A stretch of 64,000 nucleotides of DNA from UBA12481 sp942493265 (GCA_942493265.1 OW818688.1:3410001-3474000); one strand, 5' to 3'; positions 9,493-19,007 are shown, counted from the stretch's first letter. Numbers and translations are program-made. Notes: generated by a model from the letters alone, not told the origin.

Positions 9493-11694
9493 ATGACTGA
9501 AAAAGATCAACTGCCGGAAGTGCAGTTAAACGTGGAAGGGATTGAAATCCCTGAAACCGCAAACCAGGAAATTATTGAAGCTGAGGCTTTAACAGTTGAG
9601 GCTGAGGTGGAAGAACCCATAGCTGAAACCGTAACTGAAACCGTTGGTGAAACTGTAGCTGAAACCGTAGCCGAATCAGAACCGGAAGCAGAACCAGAGC
9701 CTGAGCCGGTGGTTGAACCCGAGGTTGAACCTGCTGTTGAACCCGAAGTCGAACCTGCGGTTGAACCCGAGTTACTGCCAGTGGTGGAACCCGAGGTTGA
9801 ACCGGAGAATGATGAAGTGATAGAGGTTCCGGAAATAGTTGCTGCTCCTGAGATTTTACCGGAAGAAGTGCCGGCAGAAGAGGAAGAAGAAGAAGAAGAA
9901 GAGGAAGAAGAAGGTACAGAACAGGCTGCTACTGAGGAGGCTGAAGTACACGAGCAGAATTTACCTCCGATCAACGTAGATTATTCCAACCATTCACGAC
10001 AGGAACTGCTTGAGTCATTGTACATGTTACTCACGCAAAGGGCTGTTAATGAGGTTACTCGTGATATAGAAAACATCCGCTCAACTTTTTACCGGAAACT
10101 GAAAGCTGAATCGGATGAAAAACATAAGAAATTCATTGAAGAGGGTGGTGTAGAAGAGGAATATAAACCGGCTCCGGATCCGCTTGAGGAGGGCTTTAAG
10201 GCTTCCTATGAGCAGTACCGTATGAAAAGAGCCGAATATGCCAAAGCCCTGGAGGGTGATAAAGAAGGTAACCTCAAGAAAAAACTTGATATTATCGACC
10301 ATATCAAGAACCTCCTGAATACACAGGAATCACTGAATAAGACATTTAACGAATTCCGTGATCTCCAGCGCAAATGGAGGGATATTGGTCCGGTACCCCA
10401 GGCAGATTTACACAGTCTTTGGGAAAATTATCACCACCATGTTGAAAGATTCTATGATTATATTAAAATCAACAAGGAACTCAGGGATCTCGATCTGAAA
10501 AAGAATCTGGAGCTGAAAATTCAAATCTGTGAGAAAGCTGAGGAATTACTGCTGGAACCATCTGTAGTTAAATCCTTTGGTGAATTGCAGCAGCTGCATA
10601 ATCAGTGGAGGGAAATCGGACCCGTTCCGAGTGAGAAAAAGGATGAGATCTGGGACCGCTTCCGCGAAGCTACCAACCAGATCAACCGGAAGCACCAGGA
10701 TTATTATCTGACCCTGAAAGATGAGCAGAAAAAGAACCTGGATGCCAAGAATCACCTTTGTGAGAAAATAGAGGAAATTCTCCAGAAACCGGTTCAAAAT
10801 CCGAAGGACTGGAACGACTTTTCACAGGAAGTGGTTAAACTGCAGCAAATGTGGCGCAGTATCGGCTTTGCCCCAAGAAAAGACAACAATAAGGTGTATG
10901 ACCGGTTCAGGGCTGGTTGTGATGAATTCTTCAATCGCAAAAGGGAATATTTTTCACGCCACCGCGATGATCAGCACGGCAATCTGCAGATGAAAACAGA
11001 CCTCTGCATGCAGGCTGAATCACTCAGCAACAGCACAGAATGGAGAAAAACTTCAGATGAACTGGTGACCATTCAGAAAAAATGGAAAGAAATAGGTCCT
11101 GTTCCACGTAAATATTCCGATCCGCTGTGGCACCGTTTCCGCACTGCCTGCGACGCATTCTTTAAAAAGAAGGCGGAATTCTTCAGTTCACAGGATTCTG
11201 AGCAGATTGAGAACCTGAAGCTTAAGCTGGAACTGGTTGAAAAAGTGAAGTCCTTCACTCTTTCTGATGATCATTATGAGGATCTGATGACACTTAAAGC
11301 CATTCAGAAAGATTTTACTACCATTGGCCATATTCCGATCGAGAAAAAGGATGAGGTTCAAAAGGAATTCCGCGATGCCATTCACAAACTTTTCGATCAA
11401 CTGGATGTTGATGAACCGAAAAAAGAAATTATACGATATAAGCAAAAAGTTGATACCTTTGTTCAATCCCCCAAAAATAGAAATCGAATTTCATCCGAAA
11501 GAGAGAAATTGGTGAACAAGCTTAAGCAAATGGAAAGTGATGTTGTTCTCTGGGAGAATAATATCGGATTCTTTGCCAAGTCTCAAAAATCTGAATCTCT
11601 GATCCGTGAGGTGGAGAATAAGATTGCCCAGGAGCGCGAGCGAATTCAACTTCTCAAGGAGAAAATTGATTTATTGGATCGCTTTGAATCGTAA
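9493..11694 (+). CDS. DUF349 repeat protein with acidic N-terminal extension
   Basis: 733-residue protein. Residues 1-155 are an acidic low-complexity region with VEPEVEPA-type repeats and a run of about a dozen glutamates. The rest consists of DUF349 units, each marked by a W-[RK]-x-I-G-x-[VA]-P-type motif: WRDIGPVP, WREIGPVP, WRSIGFAP, WKEIGPVP and a degenerate FTTIGHIP, giving about five units. The C-terminus is a predicted coiled coil. DUF349 proteins have no well-established function; predicted helical repeats suggest a scaffold or binding role. The gene follows the hsp20 terminator with its own promoter and ends 19 nt before the TonB receptor gene. No signal peptide, so cytoplasmic. Confidence 0.85.
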   Translation: MTEKDQLPEVQLNVEGIEIPETANQEIIEAEALTVEAEVEEPIAETVTETVGETVAETVAESEPEAEPEPEPVVEPEVEPAVEPEVEPAVEPELLPVVEPEVEPENDEVIEVPEIVAAPEILPEEVPAEEEEEEEEEEEEGTEQAATEEAEVHEQNLPPINVDYSNHSRQELLESLYMLLTQRAVNEVTRDIENIRSTFYRKLKAESDEKHKKFIEEGGVEEEYKPAPDPLEEGFKASYEQYRMKRAEYAKALEGDKEGNLKKKLDIIDHIKNLLNTQESLNKTFNEFRDLQRKWRDIGPVPQADLHSLWENYHHHVERFYDYIKINKELRDLDLKKNLELKIQICEKAEELLLEPSVVKSFGELQQLHNQWREIGPVPSEKKDEIWDRFREATNQINRKHQDYYLTLKDEQKKNLDAKNHLCEKIEEILQKPVQNPKDWNDFSQEVVKLQQMWRSIGFAPRKDNNKVYDRFRAGCDEFFNRKREYFSRHRDDQHGNLQMKTDLCMQAESLSNSTEWRKTSDELVTIQKKWKEIGPVPRKYSDPLWHRFRTACDAFFKKKAEFFSSQDSEQIENLKLKLELVEKVKSFTLSDDHYEDLMTLKAIQKDFTTIGHIPIEKKDEVQKEFRDAIHKLFDQLDVDEPKKEIIRYKQKVDTFVQSPKNRNRISSEREKLVNKLKQMESDVVLWENNIGFFAKSQKSESLIREVENKIAQERERIQLLKEKIDLLDRFES
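9712..9807 (+). repeat. four 24-bp coding tandem repeats
   Basis: Four units of 24 bp start at 9712, 9736, 9760 and 9784, each beginning GTTGAACCC or GTGGAACCC. They encode VEPEVEPA-like octapeptides within the acidic region of the DUF349 protein. Units differ at several positions, so the array is partly diverged. Confidence 0.8.
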
Positions 11695-11713
11695 ACCTAT
11701 TATCATTTCAACA

Positions 11714-14026
11714 ATGAAAAACTTGAAAATCCTTGCAGCCTTGGCTATTTGGGGTGTATTGCTGGGCATGAGCGGCTTTGCTCAAACAGGAACGATCCGT
11801 GGATTTGTCTATGACAAAAAAACAGGTGAACCCGTTATCGGGTGTAACGTTTATCTGGGCGACGGAACCGTCTATGGATCAGTTACTGATGTCAACGGCT
11901 ATTTTACCGTGAGTAAAGTACCTCCCGGCAAGTATACGATGGTAGCCAGTTCTGTTGGTTTTCAAAAATTCACTAAGTCTATTGACATTGTTGACGGTAA
12001 AGTGATTTCCGACAAACTTTACCTGGATGAGTCTGTGCAGGCCATCGATGAAGTAGTCATTTCAGGCGCCAAGCAGGAAATGAAAACTCAGGTTCAAACT
12101 TCCATCATCAGGGTAACCCCCAAGCAGATGGAGAAAATCCCGAATATTGGGGGTGAGCCGGATCTTGCTCAGTATCTGCAGGTTCTTCCCGGTGTTATTT
12201 TTACCGGTGACCAGGGTGGCCAGTTGTATATCCGCGGTGGAGCTCCGATTCAGAATAAAGTGCTGCTCGACGGGATGATTGTGTATAACCCTTTTCACTC
12301 CATCGGACTATTTTCTGTATTTGATACTGATATTATCAAACAGGTTGAGGTTTTAACCGGTGGATTCGGTGCCAATTACGGCGGCCGTATTTCTTCCATC
12401 ATGGATATTACTACCCGCGATGGTAATAAAAACAGAATTTCAGGAAAGTTTTCCACGAGTACCTTTATGGCTAAGGCTCTGATTGAGGGACCATTGAAAA
12501 AGGCAAAATCTGATAATGACGGTTCTTCTTCATTTATCCTCACAGCGAAACATTCATTCCTGGAGCAATCATCAAAGTATCTTTATAAATATATTGATAC
12601 CGCCGGACTACCGTTCAATTTTACCGATATTTATGGGAAGGTCTCCCTGAATGCTAAAAACGGCAGCAAGGTTAACCTGTTTGGATTTAATTTCAACGAT
12701 CAGGTTACCTATCGGGATATTACTGATATCGGCTGGAATAACTACGGTTTTGGTTCAAACGTTGTGCTGATACCGGGTGATTATCCTGCCTTGATCAAAG
12801 CCAACGTGGCCTACTCAAAATACCTGATTACCATGAATGAGGCCAATCAGCAGCCTCGCCAAAGCTCAATCGACGGATTTAACGTCGGCCTTGAATTCGT
12901 GTATATTTTCGGTAAGGATCAGTTGGAATATGGTATTGAAACCCTCGGTTATAATACCAACTTCAACTATTTCAATTCAGTGGGGCGCAAGATTACCCAG
13001 CAGCAGTTCACTACCGAACTGGCCGGTTACGGAAAGTATAAAATGACCCTTGGGAAATTTTTGGTTGAACCCAGTTTCAGACTGCACTATTATGCTTCCC
13101 TGAGCGAAGCTTCACCTGAGCCCCGTTTGGGTTTGAAATATAACATGAGCGATAACTTCAGGATTAAATTTGCCGGTGGGATGTACTCCCAGAACCTGAT
13201 CGCAGCAAACTCCGACCGTGATGTGGTAAACCTTTTCTACGGTTTTCTGTCGGGACCGGAAAACCTGCAGAAAGAATTTGACGGTAAAAAAATCAATACA
13301 AAGTTGCAGAAATCAAATCATGCCATTCTGGGTTTTGAATTTGACCTGACCAACCGTGTCAACCTTAATGTTGAAACTTATATCAAGGATAATATCCAGC
13401 TCACCAATATCAACCGTAATAAACTGTACGATGATACCGGCGACAACCAGGATAAACCCGAATACCTCAGAAAAGACTTTATCATTGAAACCGGTAAGGC
13501 TTATGGGATCGATTTCCTGCTTAAGTATGATTACAAAAGGGTTTACTTGTGGGCAACCTATTCATTGGGCTGGGTAACCCGTTACGACGGGGTTATCAAA
13601 TATCCGCCTCATTTCGACCGCCGTCATAATGTCAACCTGGTAGGTTCTTATACATTCGGTAAAGACCTGACCTGGGAGTTCAGCACACGCTGGAACCTGG
13701 GTTCAGGATTCCCCTTCACCCAGACTCAGGGTTTCTACGAAAAAATTCCATTCCATGATGGCATCAATACCGATTACACCCGCGTAAACGGAGAATTGGG
13801 TATTGTTTATGGTCCGCTGAACCAGGGCAGGCTGCCCTATTACCACCGTTTGGATATCAATTTGAAAAAGATGATTGCAACCGGCGAAAACAGCGAACTT
13901 GAAATTTCACTGAGTATCACAAACGTTTATAACCGGGAGAATATATTCTATTTCGACAGAATCCGGTACGAGAGAGTTAATCAGCTTCCATTCATGCCTT
14001 CGATCGGCGTTAACTGGACATTCTAA
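11714..14026 (+). CDS. TonB-dependent outer-membrane receptor with carboxypeptidase-like N-domain
   Basis: 770-residue outer-membrane receptor driven by TonB for uptake of an unknown ligand. ATG 11714 precedes a clear signal peptide (MKNLKILAALAIWGVLLG...GFAQ). A longer frame upstream overlaps the DUF349 gene and is rejected. Next comes a carboxypeptidase-regulatory-like domain (GTIRGFVYDKKTGEPVIGCN...VPPGKYTMVASSVGFQK), then the plug (YLQVLPGVIFTGDQGGQLYIRGG, NKVLLDGMIVYNPFH) and a beta-barrel ending ...PSIGVNWTF with a terminal aromatic. It does not show the SusC-specific signature and has no SusD partner next to it. pyrG starts 8 nt downstream. Confidence 0.9.
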   Translation: MKNLKILAALAIWGVLLGMSGFAQTGTIRGFVYDKKTGEPVIGCNVYLGDGTVYGSVTDVNGYFTVSKVPPGKYTMVASSVGFQKFTKSIDIVDGKVISDKLYLDESVQAIDEVVISGAKQEMKTQVQTSIIRVTPKQMEKIPNIGGEPDLAQYLQVLPGVIFTGDQGGQLYIRGGAPIQNKVLLDGMIVYNPFHSIGLFSVFDTDIIKQVEVLTGGFGANYGGRISSIMDITTRDGNKNRISGKFSTSTFMAKALIEGPLKKAKSDNDGSSSFILTAKHSFLEQSSKYLYKYIDTAGLPFNFTDIYGKVSLNAKNGSKVNLFGFNFNDQVTYRDITDIGWNNYGFGSNVVLIPGDYPALIKANVAYSKYLITMNEANQQPRQSSIDGFNVGLEFVYIFGKDQLEYGIETLGYNTNFNYFNSVGRKITQQQFTTELAGYGKYKMTLGKFLVEPSFRLHYYASLSEASPEPRLGLKYNMSDNFRIKFAGGMYSQNLIAANSDRDVVNLFYGFLSGPENLQKEFDGKKINTKLQKSNHAILGFEFDLTNRVNLNVETYIKDNIQLTNINRNKLYDDTGDNQDKPEYLRKDFIIETGKAYGIDFLLKYDYKRVYLWATYSLGWVTRYDGVIKYPPHFDRRHNVNLVGSYTFGKDLTWEFSTRWNLGSGFPFTQTQGFYEKIPFHDGINTDYTRVNGELGIVYGPLNQGRLPYYHRLDINLKKMIATGENSELEISLSITNVYNRENIFYFDRIRYERVNQLPFMPSIGVNWTF

Positions 14027-14033
14027 TATTTGT

Positions 14034-15638
14034 ATGACCGCCAAGCAAACTAAATACATATTTGTTACCGGAGGTGTTACCTCTTCATTGGGAAAAGGTA
14101 TTATCTCCAGTTCATTGGCCAAGCTTTTACAGGCACGCGGTTTTGCCGTTACCATTCAAAAACTCGACCCCTACATCAATATTGATCCTGGTACCCTTAA
14201 CCCCTATGAACATGGCGAATGCTATGTTACTGATGATGGGGCCGAAACCGATCTGGATCTTGGTCACTATGAACGATTTCTAAATTGCCCTACTTCGCAA
14301 TCCAATAACGTTACCACCGGACGAGTGTATCAATCGGTCATTAACAAGGAACGCAAAGGTGATTACCTGGGCAAAACAGTACAGATCATCCCCCATATTA
14401 CGGATGAGATAAAGAGAAGAATCAAGATCCTTGGTACCAAGGGGAAGTTTGACCTGGTTATTACGGAGATCGGCGGAACAGTAGGCGATATAGAGTCTTT
14501 GCCCTACATTGAATCAGTCAGGCAGCTAAAGTGGGAAATGGGCGATCGCGTATGCGTGATTCACCTTACTTTGGTGCCTTACCTGAGTGCTTCCGGTGAA
14601 CTGAAAACAAAGCCTACTCAACACTCGGTAAAGATGTTGCTTGAGGAAGGTGTACAACCGGATATCCTGGTTCTTCGAACAGAACATCCGCTGAACCGTG
14701 ACATACGCAAAAAAGTTGCCCTGTTCTGTAACGTCGAAGAGCGGGCAGTTATAGAAAGCTGTGATGTAAGCACAATTTATGAGGTTCCCTTGTTGATGCT
14801 TAAGGAAAAACTGGATGAAATCGTTATCGAAAAACTCAAGCTTCCGACCAATACCAAAAGCGATCTCGAACCCTGGAGGGAATTTGTAAAGTCGGTTAAA
14901 AACCCGAAACAAACTGTAAAGATCGGTTTAGTTGGGAAGTATGTGGAATTACACGATGCCTATAAGTCCATTTCAGAAGCTTTTATCCACGCCGGTGCAG
15001 TAAATAAATGCAAGGTTGATATTCAATGGATTCATTCTGAAACACTTGAAAGTGAAAATATCGCTGAGATTCTTGGCGATCTGAAGGGGATTTTGGTTGC
15101 GCCAGGATTTGGCCACCGTGGTATAGAAGGGAAAATAAACGCAGTGAGGTATGCGCGTGAGAACAATATCCCATTTTTAGGCATTTGTCTGGGCATGCAA
15201 TGCGCTGTAATCGAGTTTGCCCGAAATGTTCTGGGAATGCCAAAAGCCAACTCCACCGAGATGGATTCAATCACTCCTGATCCTGTTATCGACCTGATGG
15301 CGGATCAAAAGGAGATAACCGACAAGGGTGGAACGATGAGACTGGGTTCATATGCCTGCACGATAAAAAAAGGAACACTTGCATCTAAAATTTATCATTC
15401 CGAGTGCATCAACGAACGGCATCGGCACCGGTATGAATTCAATAATATATACACCGACCAGTTTAAAGCTGCCGGAATGATACCATCCGGGATAAATCCA
15501 GACACCAATCTGGTAGAAATAATGGAAATTCCTGAACTTAAATGGTTTATCGGAGTTCAGTTTCATCCGGAGTACCGGAGTACCGTGATGAACCCGCATC
15601 CTCTTTTTGTGAATTTTGTGAAGGCTGCCTTGGAATAA
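14034..15638 (+). CDS. pyrG: CTP synthase
   Basis: Glutamine-dependent amination of UTP to CTP, 534 residues, normal length. The synthetase domain begins with the P-loop-like GGVTSSLGKGI, followed by QKLDPYINIDPGTLNPYEHGE. The class-I glutamine amidotransferase domain has the nucleophile cysteine in LGICLGMQ and the His-Glu pair in FHPEY. The gene starts 8 nt after the TonB receptor, with an AATATTTG sequence (one mismatch to the -7 consensus) overlapping the receptor stop, so it may have its own start site. Confidence 0.97.
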   Translation: MTAKQTKYIFVTGGVTSSLGKGIISSSLAKLLQARGFAVTIQKLDPYINIDPGTLNPYEHGECYVTDDGAETDLDLGHYERFLNCPTSQSNNVTTGRVYQSVINKERKGDYLGKTVQIIPHITDEIKRRIKILGTKGKFDLVITEIGGTVGDIESLPYIESVRQLKWEMGDRVCVIHLTLVPYLSASGELKTKPTQHSVKMLLEEGVQPDILVLRTEHPLNRDIRKKVALFCNVEERAVIESCDVSTIYEVPLLMLKEKLDEIVIEKLKLPTNTKSDLEPWREFVKSVKNPKQTVKIGLVGKYVELHDAYKSISEAFIHAGAVNKCKVDIQWIHSETLESENIAEILGDLKGILVAPGFGHRGIEGKINAVRYARENNIPFLGICLGMQCAVIEFARNVLGMPKANSTEMDSITPDPVIDLMADQKEITDKGGTMRLGSYACTIKKGTLASKIYHSECINERHRHRYEFNNIYTDQFKAAGMIPSGINPDTNLVEIMEIPELKWFIGVQFHPEYRSTVMNPHPLFVNFVKAALE

Positions 15639-15687
15639 TTCCTTACTTTAGCCGGCTAAATTATTTTTTCAACCGAATCAATCAGCA

Positions 15688-17550
15688 ATGGATAAAAAGT
15701 CCCTAATTGGCTTACTGTTAATGGGAGCCCTCCTGGTAGGATACTTCTTTTTTACACAACCTTCACAGGAGGAACTTGAGAGAAATCAAAGAGTTCGCGA
15801 TTCCATCACCGTTGTGGAAGCACAAAAACGACTGGAAGCGAATCAGCAGCGCAGTCAAACCGATTCTATTGCTCAGGTAGCTGCAATCCCAACACCGGCA
15901 CAGGACAGCCTGAACAGGATTAACGAGCTGGGAGCCTTTGCTGAGGCATCCAACGGAGAAGAAAAATTCTTTTTCCTTGAGAACAAGAAGATCCGGATTA
16001 AGTTTACTTCTAAGGGAGGCCGTCCCTATTCGGCCGAAATGAAAGATTACAAGACCTATGATGGAAAGCCTGTAATTTTGTTTGACGGCGAAACCACTCA
16101 TTTTAATCTTCAGTTTTTCTCTCAGAATAAATCCATTGCAACCCAAAACCTCTATTTTCAGCCTCAAACTACTGAAATTGAGCAAAATACTGAAACAGGT
16201 TCCAAGTCTTTGGTGATGCGGTTACCTGCGGGAGGTGGTAATTATATCGACTTTGTATACACCCTGGAACCGGATTCCTATAAAATGGGATTCACCATCA
16301 GAATGCAGGGCATGGATCAGGTGCTTGGTAAAAATACCTCGATGATCGACCTGGATTGGGCCATTGATGTGCGCCAGCAGGAAAAGGGAAAGAAATGGGA
16401 AACCCAGTACGCAACCGTACACTATAAGTTTTACCAGGATGAGGTCGGTAAACTCGGTCTGTCGACTGAAAAGAAAGCAGCAACTGAAAACCTGACCACC
16501 AAGGTTGAATGGATCGGATTCAAGCAGCAGTTTTTCTCGACTGTTCTGATGGCCAATAATTATATGACCAGTGCCAGGCTTACCTCGTTAACCCCGCCTG
16601 AATCTGCCACTCACATAAAATCATTTTCAGCTGAAATCAGTCTCCCTTTTGAGGGTAAAACACAGGAAGATGTTGCTCTGACCTTCTATTTTGTTCCCAA
16701 CCATTACAAAACCTTGAAAGCCGAAGGTCATGAATTGACCGATCTGGTGGATTTAGGATGGAAATGGATCGCCTGGATCAATAAGTGGTTTGTAATCAAC
16801 ATATTCCATTGGCTCGAAGGTGGTGTACACAATTACGGTATCATCATCATTATTTTAACGATATTCTTCAAGCTGCTCGTTTTCCCGCTGAGTTATAAAT
16901 CATTCCTCTCGGGTGCCCGCATGAAGGTTCTGAAACCGCAGATTGATGAGATCAATAAGAAGTTCGGTGCAGATAAAGCAATGGAAAAACAGCAGGCCAC
17001 TATGGCCCTGTACAAAAAGGCCGGGGTGAATCCACTGGGAGGCTGCCTGCCTGCATTGCTGCAAATGCCAATCTGGATTGCGTTGTTCCGGTTTTTCCCG
17101 TCATCTATTGAACTCCGCTCGCAACGATTCCTCTGGGCAAATGATTTGTCCACTTTTGATTCCATCCTGAATCTTCCGTTCACCATTCCGATGTATGGCG
17201 ACCATGTCAGTTTGTTTACCCTGCTGATGGCCCTGTCGATGCTGGTTACAACCAAGATGCAGATGGATCAGACGCAAACTGCGCAACCAGTGCCGGGGAT
17301 GAAGCTGATGATGTATATGATGCCTGTAATGATGCTAGCCTGGTTCAACTCCTACGCTGCCGGCTTAAGTGTTTATTACTTCTTCTCAAACGTCATATCC
17401 TACCTGCAGCAGATCATTATCAAGCGGTCAATTAATGAAGAAAAGATTTTGAACAAGCTGAAGGAAAACCAGAAGAAGCCGGTTAAGAAATCCAAATTTC
17501 AGGAGCGGCTTGAACTGATGGCCAAGGAAAGAGGCGTTCAGAAACGTTAA
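15688..17550 (+). CDS. yidC: membrane protein insertase YidC
   Basis: Inserts and folds inner-membrane proteins, alone or with SecYEG. The 620-residue protein has the proteobacteria/Bacteroidota-type layout: N-terminal membrane anchor (SLIGLLLMGALLVGYFFF), a large periplasmic domain to about residue 360, then the conserved five-helix core with IIIIILTIFFKLLVFPLSYKS, PLGGCLPALLQMPIWIALF and a late segment SVYYFFSNVISYLQQ, ending in a basic cytoplasmic tail. It lies 49 nt after pyrG on the same strand. Confidence 0.97.
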   Translation: MDKKSLIGLLLMGALLVGYFFFTQPSQEELERNQRVRDSITVVEAQKRLEANQQRSQTDSIAQVAAIPTPAQDSLNRINELGAFAEASNGEEKFFFLENKKIRIKFTSKGGRPYSAEMKDYKTYDGKPVILFDGETTHFNLQFFSQNKSIATQNLYFQPQTTEIEQNTETGSKSLVMRLPAGGGNYIDFVYTLEPDSYKMGFTIRMQGMDQVLGKNTSMIDLDWAIDVRQQEKGKKWETQYATVHYKFYQDEVGKLGLSTEKKAATENLTTKVEWIGFKQQFFSTVLMANNYMTSARLTSLTPPESATHIKSFSAEISLPFEGKTQEDVALTFYFVPNHYKTLKAEGHELTDLVDLGWKWIAWINKWFVINIFHWLEGGVHNYGIIIIILTIFFKLLVFPLSYKSFLSGARMKVLKPQIDEINKKFGADKAMEKQQATMALYKKAGVNPLGGCLPALLQMPIWIALFRFFPSSIELRSQRFLWANDLSTFDSILNLPFTIPMYGDHVSLFTLLMALSMLVTTKMQMDQTQTAQPVPGMKLMMYMMPVMMLAWFNSYAAGLSVYYFFSNVISYLQQIIIKRSINEEKILNKLKENQKKPVKKSKFQERLELMAKERGVQKR

Positions 17551-17560
17551 ACAGGGTACC

Positions 17561-17660
17561 GTAGAGACGGATAACTATCCGTCTCCATCCGTCTCCATCC
17601 GTCACCGAATATAATCAACCAGGAAATTTTGTGTTGAGACGGATAGTTATCCGTCTCTAC
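17561..17660. repeat. REP-like element: paired palindromes in inverted orientation
   Basis: Two 25-bp arms, 17561-17585 and 17636-17660, are exact reverse complements. Each arm contains a perfect 10-bp palindrome around a 2-nt centre (GAGACGGATA / TATCCGTCTC). The left arm is followed by short direct copies of CATCCGTCTC. The GTAGAGACG...CGTCTCTAC outer ends resemble REP-type repeats scattered in many Bacteroidota genomes; this similarity is from memory. No T-tract, so it is not a standard terminator. The right arm contains the ribH stop codon. Confidence 0.8.
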
Positions 17661-18163
17661 GATTTGTACAAATTTTTGGCAATTCTGCTTAAGGCAACCA
17701 TTTTAATGGCGGTCTGGGCTGCTTCAATACCCTTGTTGCCATGAATACCACCTGAACGGTCGATTGCCTGTTGGAGGTCATTGGTGGTTAAAACTCCGAA
17801 AATAGCTGGCTTGTTATATTTCAACCCAAGGGCCATGCATCCTTCTGCAACTGCCTGGCAGATAAAATCAAAATGCCTGGTTTCACCCTGAATAACACAT
17901 CCCAGCAAAATAACCGCATCCGGAGCGGCAGATTCAAAAATGAACTGACCTCCTGATGGCAGTTCAAAACTACCCGGCACATAATGCACCAGGATGTTCT
18001 CAGGCGGGGTTCCGTGTTTGATGAGGGTATCAACCGCCCCCTGTGCCAGAGCGTCTGTAATCTGCTCATTCCACTCCGAAACAATGATCCCGAACCTCAT
18101 GTCCGAACTGTCGGGCATGGAAGCGTGATCATAAGCCGATAAATTTTTTAATGTGGTTGCCAT
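17657..18163 (-). CDS. ribH: 6,7-dimethyl-8-ribityllumazine synthase
   Basis: Condenses 5-amino-6-ribitylaminouracil with 3,4-dihydroxybutanone phosphate, the penultimate step of riboflavin synthesis. The 168-residue protein has FGIIVSEWNEQIT at the N-terminus, the substrate-binding VPGSFELPSG, LGCVIQGETRHFDFIC and PAIFGVLTTNDLQQAIDR with KGIEAAQTAIKM near the end. The last codons and the TAG stop fall inside the REP-like element, so the extreme C-terminus (...NLYKS) was probably shaped by that insertion. It follows the TPR gene on the same strand, with a terminator between them. Confidence 0.95.
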   Translation of the reverse strand: MATTLKNLSAYDHASMPDSSDMRFGIIVSEWNEQITDALAQGAVDTLIKHGTPPENILVHYVPGSFELPSGGQFIFESAAPDAVILLGCVIQGETRHFDFICQAVAEGCMALGLKYNKPAIFGVLTTNDLQQAIDRSGGIHGNKGIEAAQTAIKMVALSRIAKNLYKS

Positions 18164-18169
18164 AGGTGC

Positions 18170-18198
18170 AAAAAAAAAGGCCGGGTAAATCCCGGCCT
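18170..18198 (-). terminator. terminator between the TPR gene and ribH
   Basis: On the minus strand an 8-bp GC-rich stem (AGGCCGGG/CCCGGCCT, positions 18178-18185 with 18191-18198) around a 5-nt loop is followed by nine T residues. It ends TPR-gene transcripts and lies only 7 nt before the ribH ATG. Confidence 0.85.
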
Positions 18199-18212
18199 GA
18201 TGTTCACTGTTT

Positions 18213-18905
18213 TTATTTTGTCAGTCCGGCTTCTGCCCGGGCAATATATTTTTCGATTTTCCTTCCCTCCGTAGATTCAGGATAATCTTTTTGGATCTCT
18301 TTATATAAAGGTAATGCTTTGCTGAATTCCTTATTGGCTTCCAGAAGCTCCGCGGCTTTCATCAGATAAATGGGGGTGACGAAATTATTCGGTTCCAGTC
18401 TGGCTGCTTTTAAATAATAGTCAACGGCTTCGTCGGTTCGGCCAAGTTCACAATAAGCATCGCCGATGGCTCCTTTTGAAATCGGTCCGACCATCTGATC
18501 TTTCATATTGAATTTCTTCAGCTGATCAATAGCCTCCTGGAATTTGCCCAGTTTCAAATAGGAAATCCCTGAATAATAACGGGCCAGCTTACCTGATTTG
18601 GTTGCTTTATACTGATCAATGATGTCGAGAAATCCTAAATAATTTCCGTCACCGTTCAACGCCAGATTGAAGGAATCTTTTTCGAAATACCCCTCAGCAG
18701 CAAACATTTGCGACTGGGCTTCTTTTTCCTTCGGAGCAACGATAAAACGTTTGTAACCGAGGAAAATTCCAACTACTGCTACAACTACAATCACAGCGAT
18801 TGTAATATTTCTCTGGTTCTGCTCAATAAAATGCTCAGTATTTGTCAGCGCGTGCTCGACTACTTCCAGATTGTCTTCTTTCTTACCTTTCGATTTGCTA
18901 ACCAT
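18213..18905 (-). CDS. membrane-anchored tetratricopeptide-repeat protein
   Basis: 230-residue protein with a cytoplasmic N-terminus rich in charged residues, one transmembrane helix (NITIAVIVVVAVVGIFLGYKRF, about residues 33-54) and TPR-like helical repeats to the C-terminus (YYSGISYLKLGKFQEAIDQLKKF, AIGDAYCELGRTDEAVDYYLKAARLEP). The layout is like YfgM/BamD-type envelope scaffolds, but the specific role is unknown. ATG 18905 was chosen because an exact -7 element at 18928-18935 places transcription start near 18922, at or beyond the alternative ATG (18926). Confidence 0.8.
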   Translation of the reverse strand: MVSKSKGKKEDNLEVVEHALTNTEHFIEQNQRNITIAVIVVVAVVGIFLGYKRFIVAPKEKEAQSQMFAAEGYFEKDSFNLALNGDGNYLGFLDIIDQYKATKSGKLARYYSGISYLKLGKFQEAIDQLKKFNMKDQMVGPISKGAIGDAYCELGRTDEAVDYYLKAARLEPNNFVTPIYLMKAAELLEANKEFSKALPLYKEIQKDYPESTEGRKIEKYIARAEAGLTK

Positions 18906-18927
18906 AAACTTTATTATAAAAAACATG

Positions 18928-18935
18928 CAAATTTA
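18928..18935 (-). promoter_or_regulatory. -7 promoter element of the TPR gene
   Basis: TAAATTTG on the minus strand, an exact TAnnTTTG match 22 nt before the chosen ATG (18905). Confidence 0.45.
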
Positions 18936-19007
18936 TAATAATTAAACCTTATTTGAAATAGGCAGGGTAAAAAACTGCTAACGTACCGGGGTTACCTTGA
19001 GGATTGT

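Noticed and set aside
9712..9807. CRISPR-like array
   Set aside because: Contiguous 24-bp coding repeats without spacers.
9507..9974. Minus-strand Ser/Gly/Thr-rich frame of 155 codons
   Set aside because: It is the antisense of the Glu/Pro repeat region of the DUF349 gene; composition follows from that repeat.
17561..17660. Bidirectional rho-independent terminator between yidC and ribH
   Set aside because: Hairpins are strong but have no T-tract on either side; read as a REP-like repeat.
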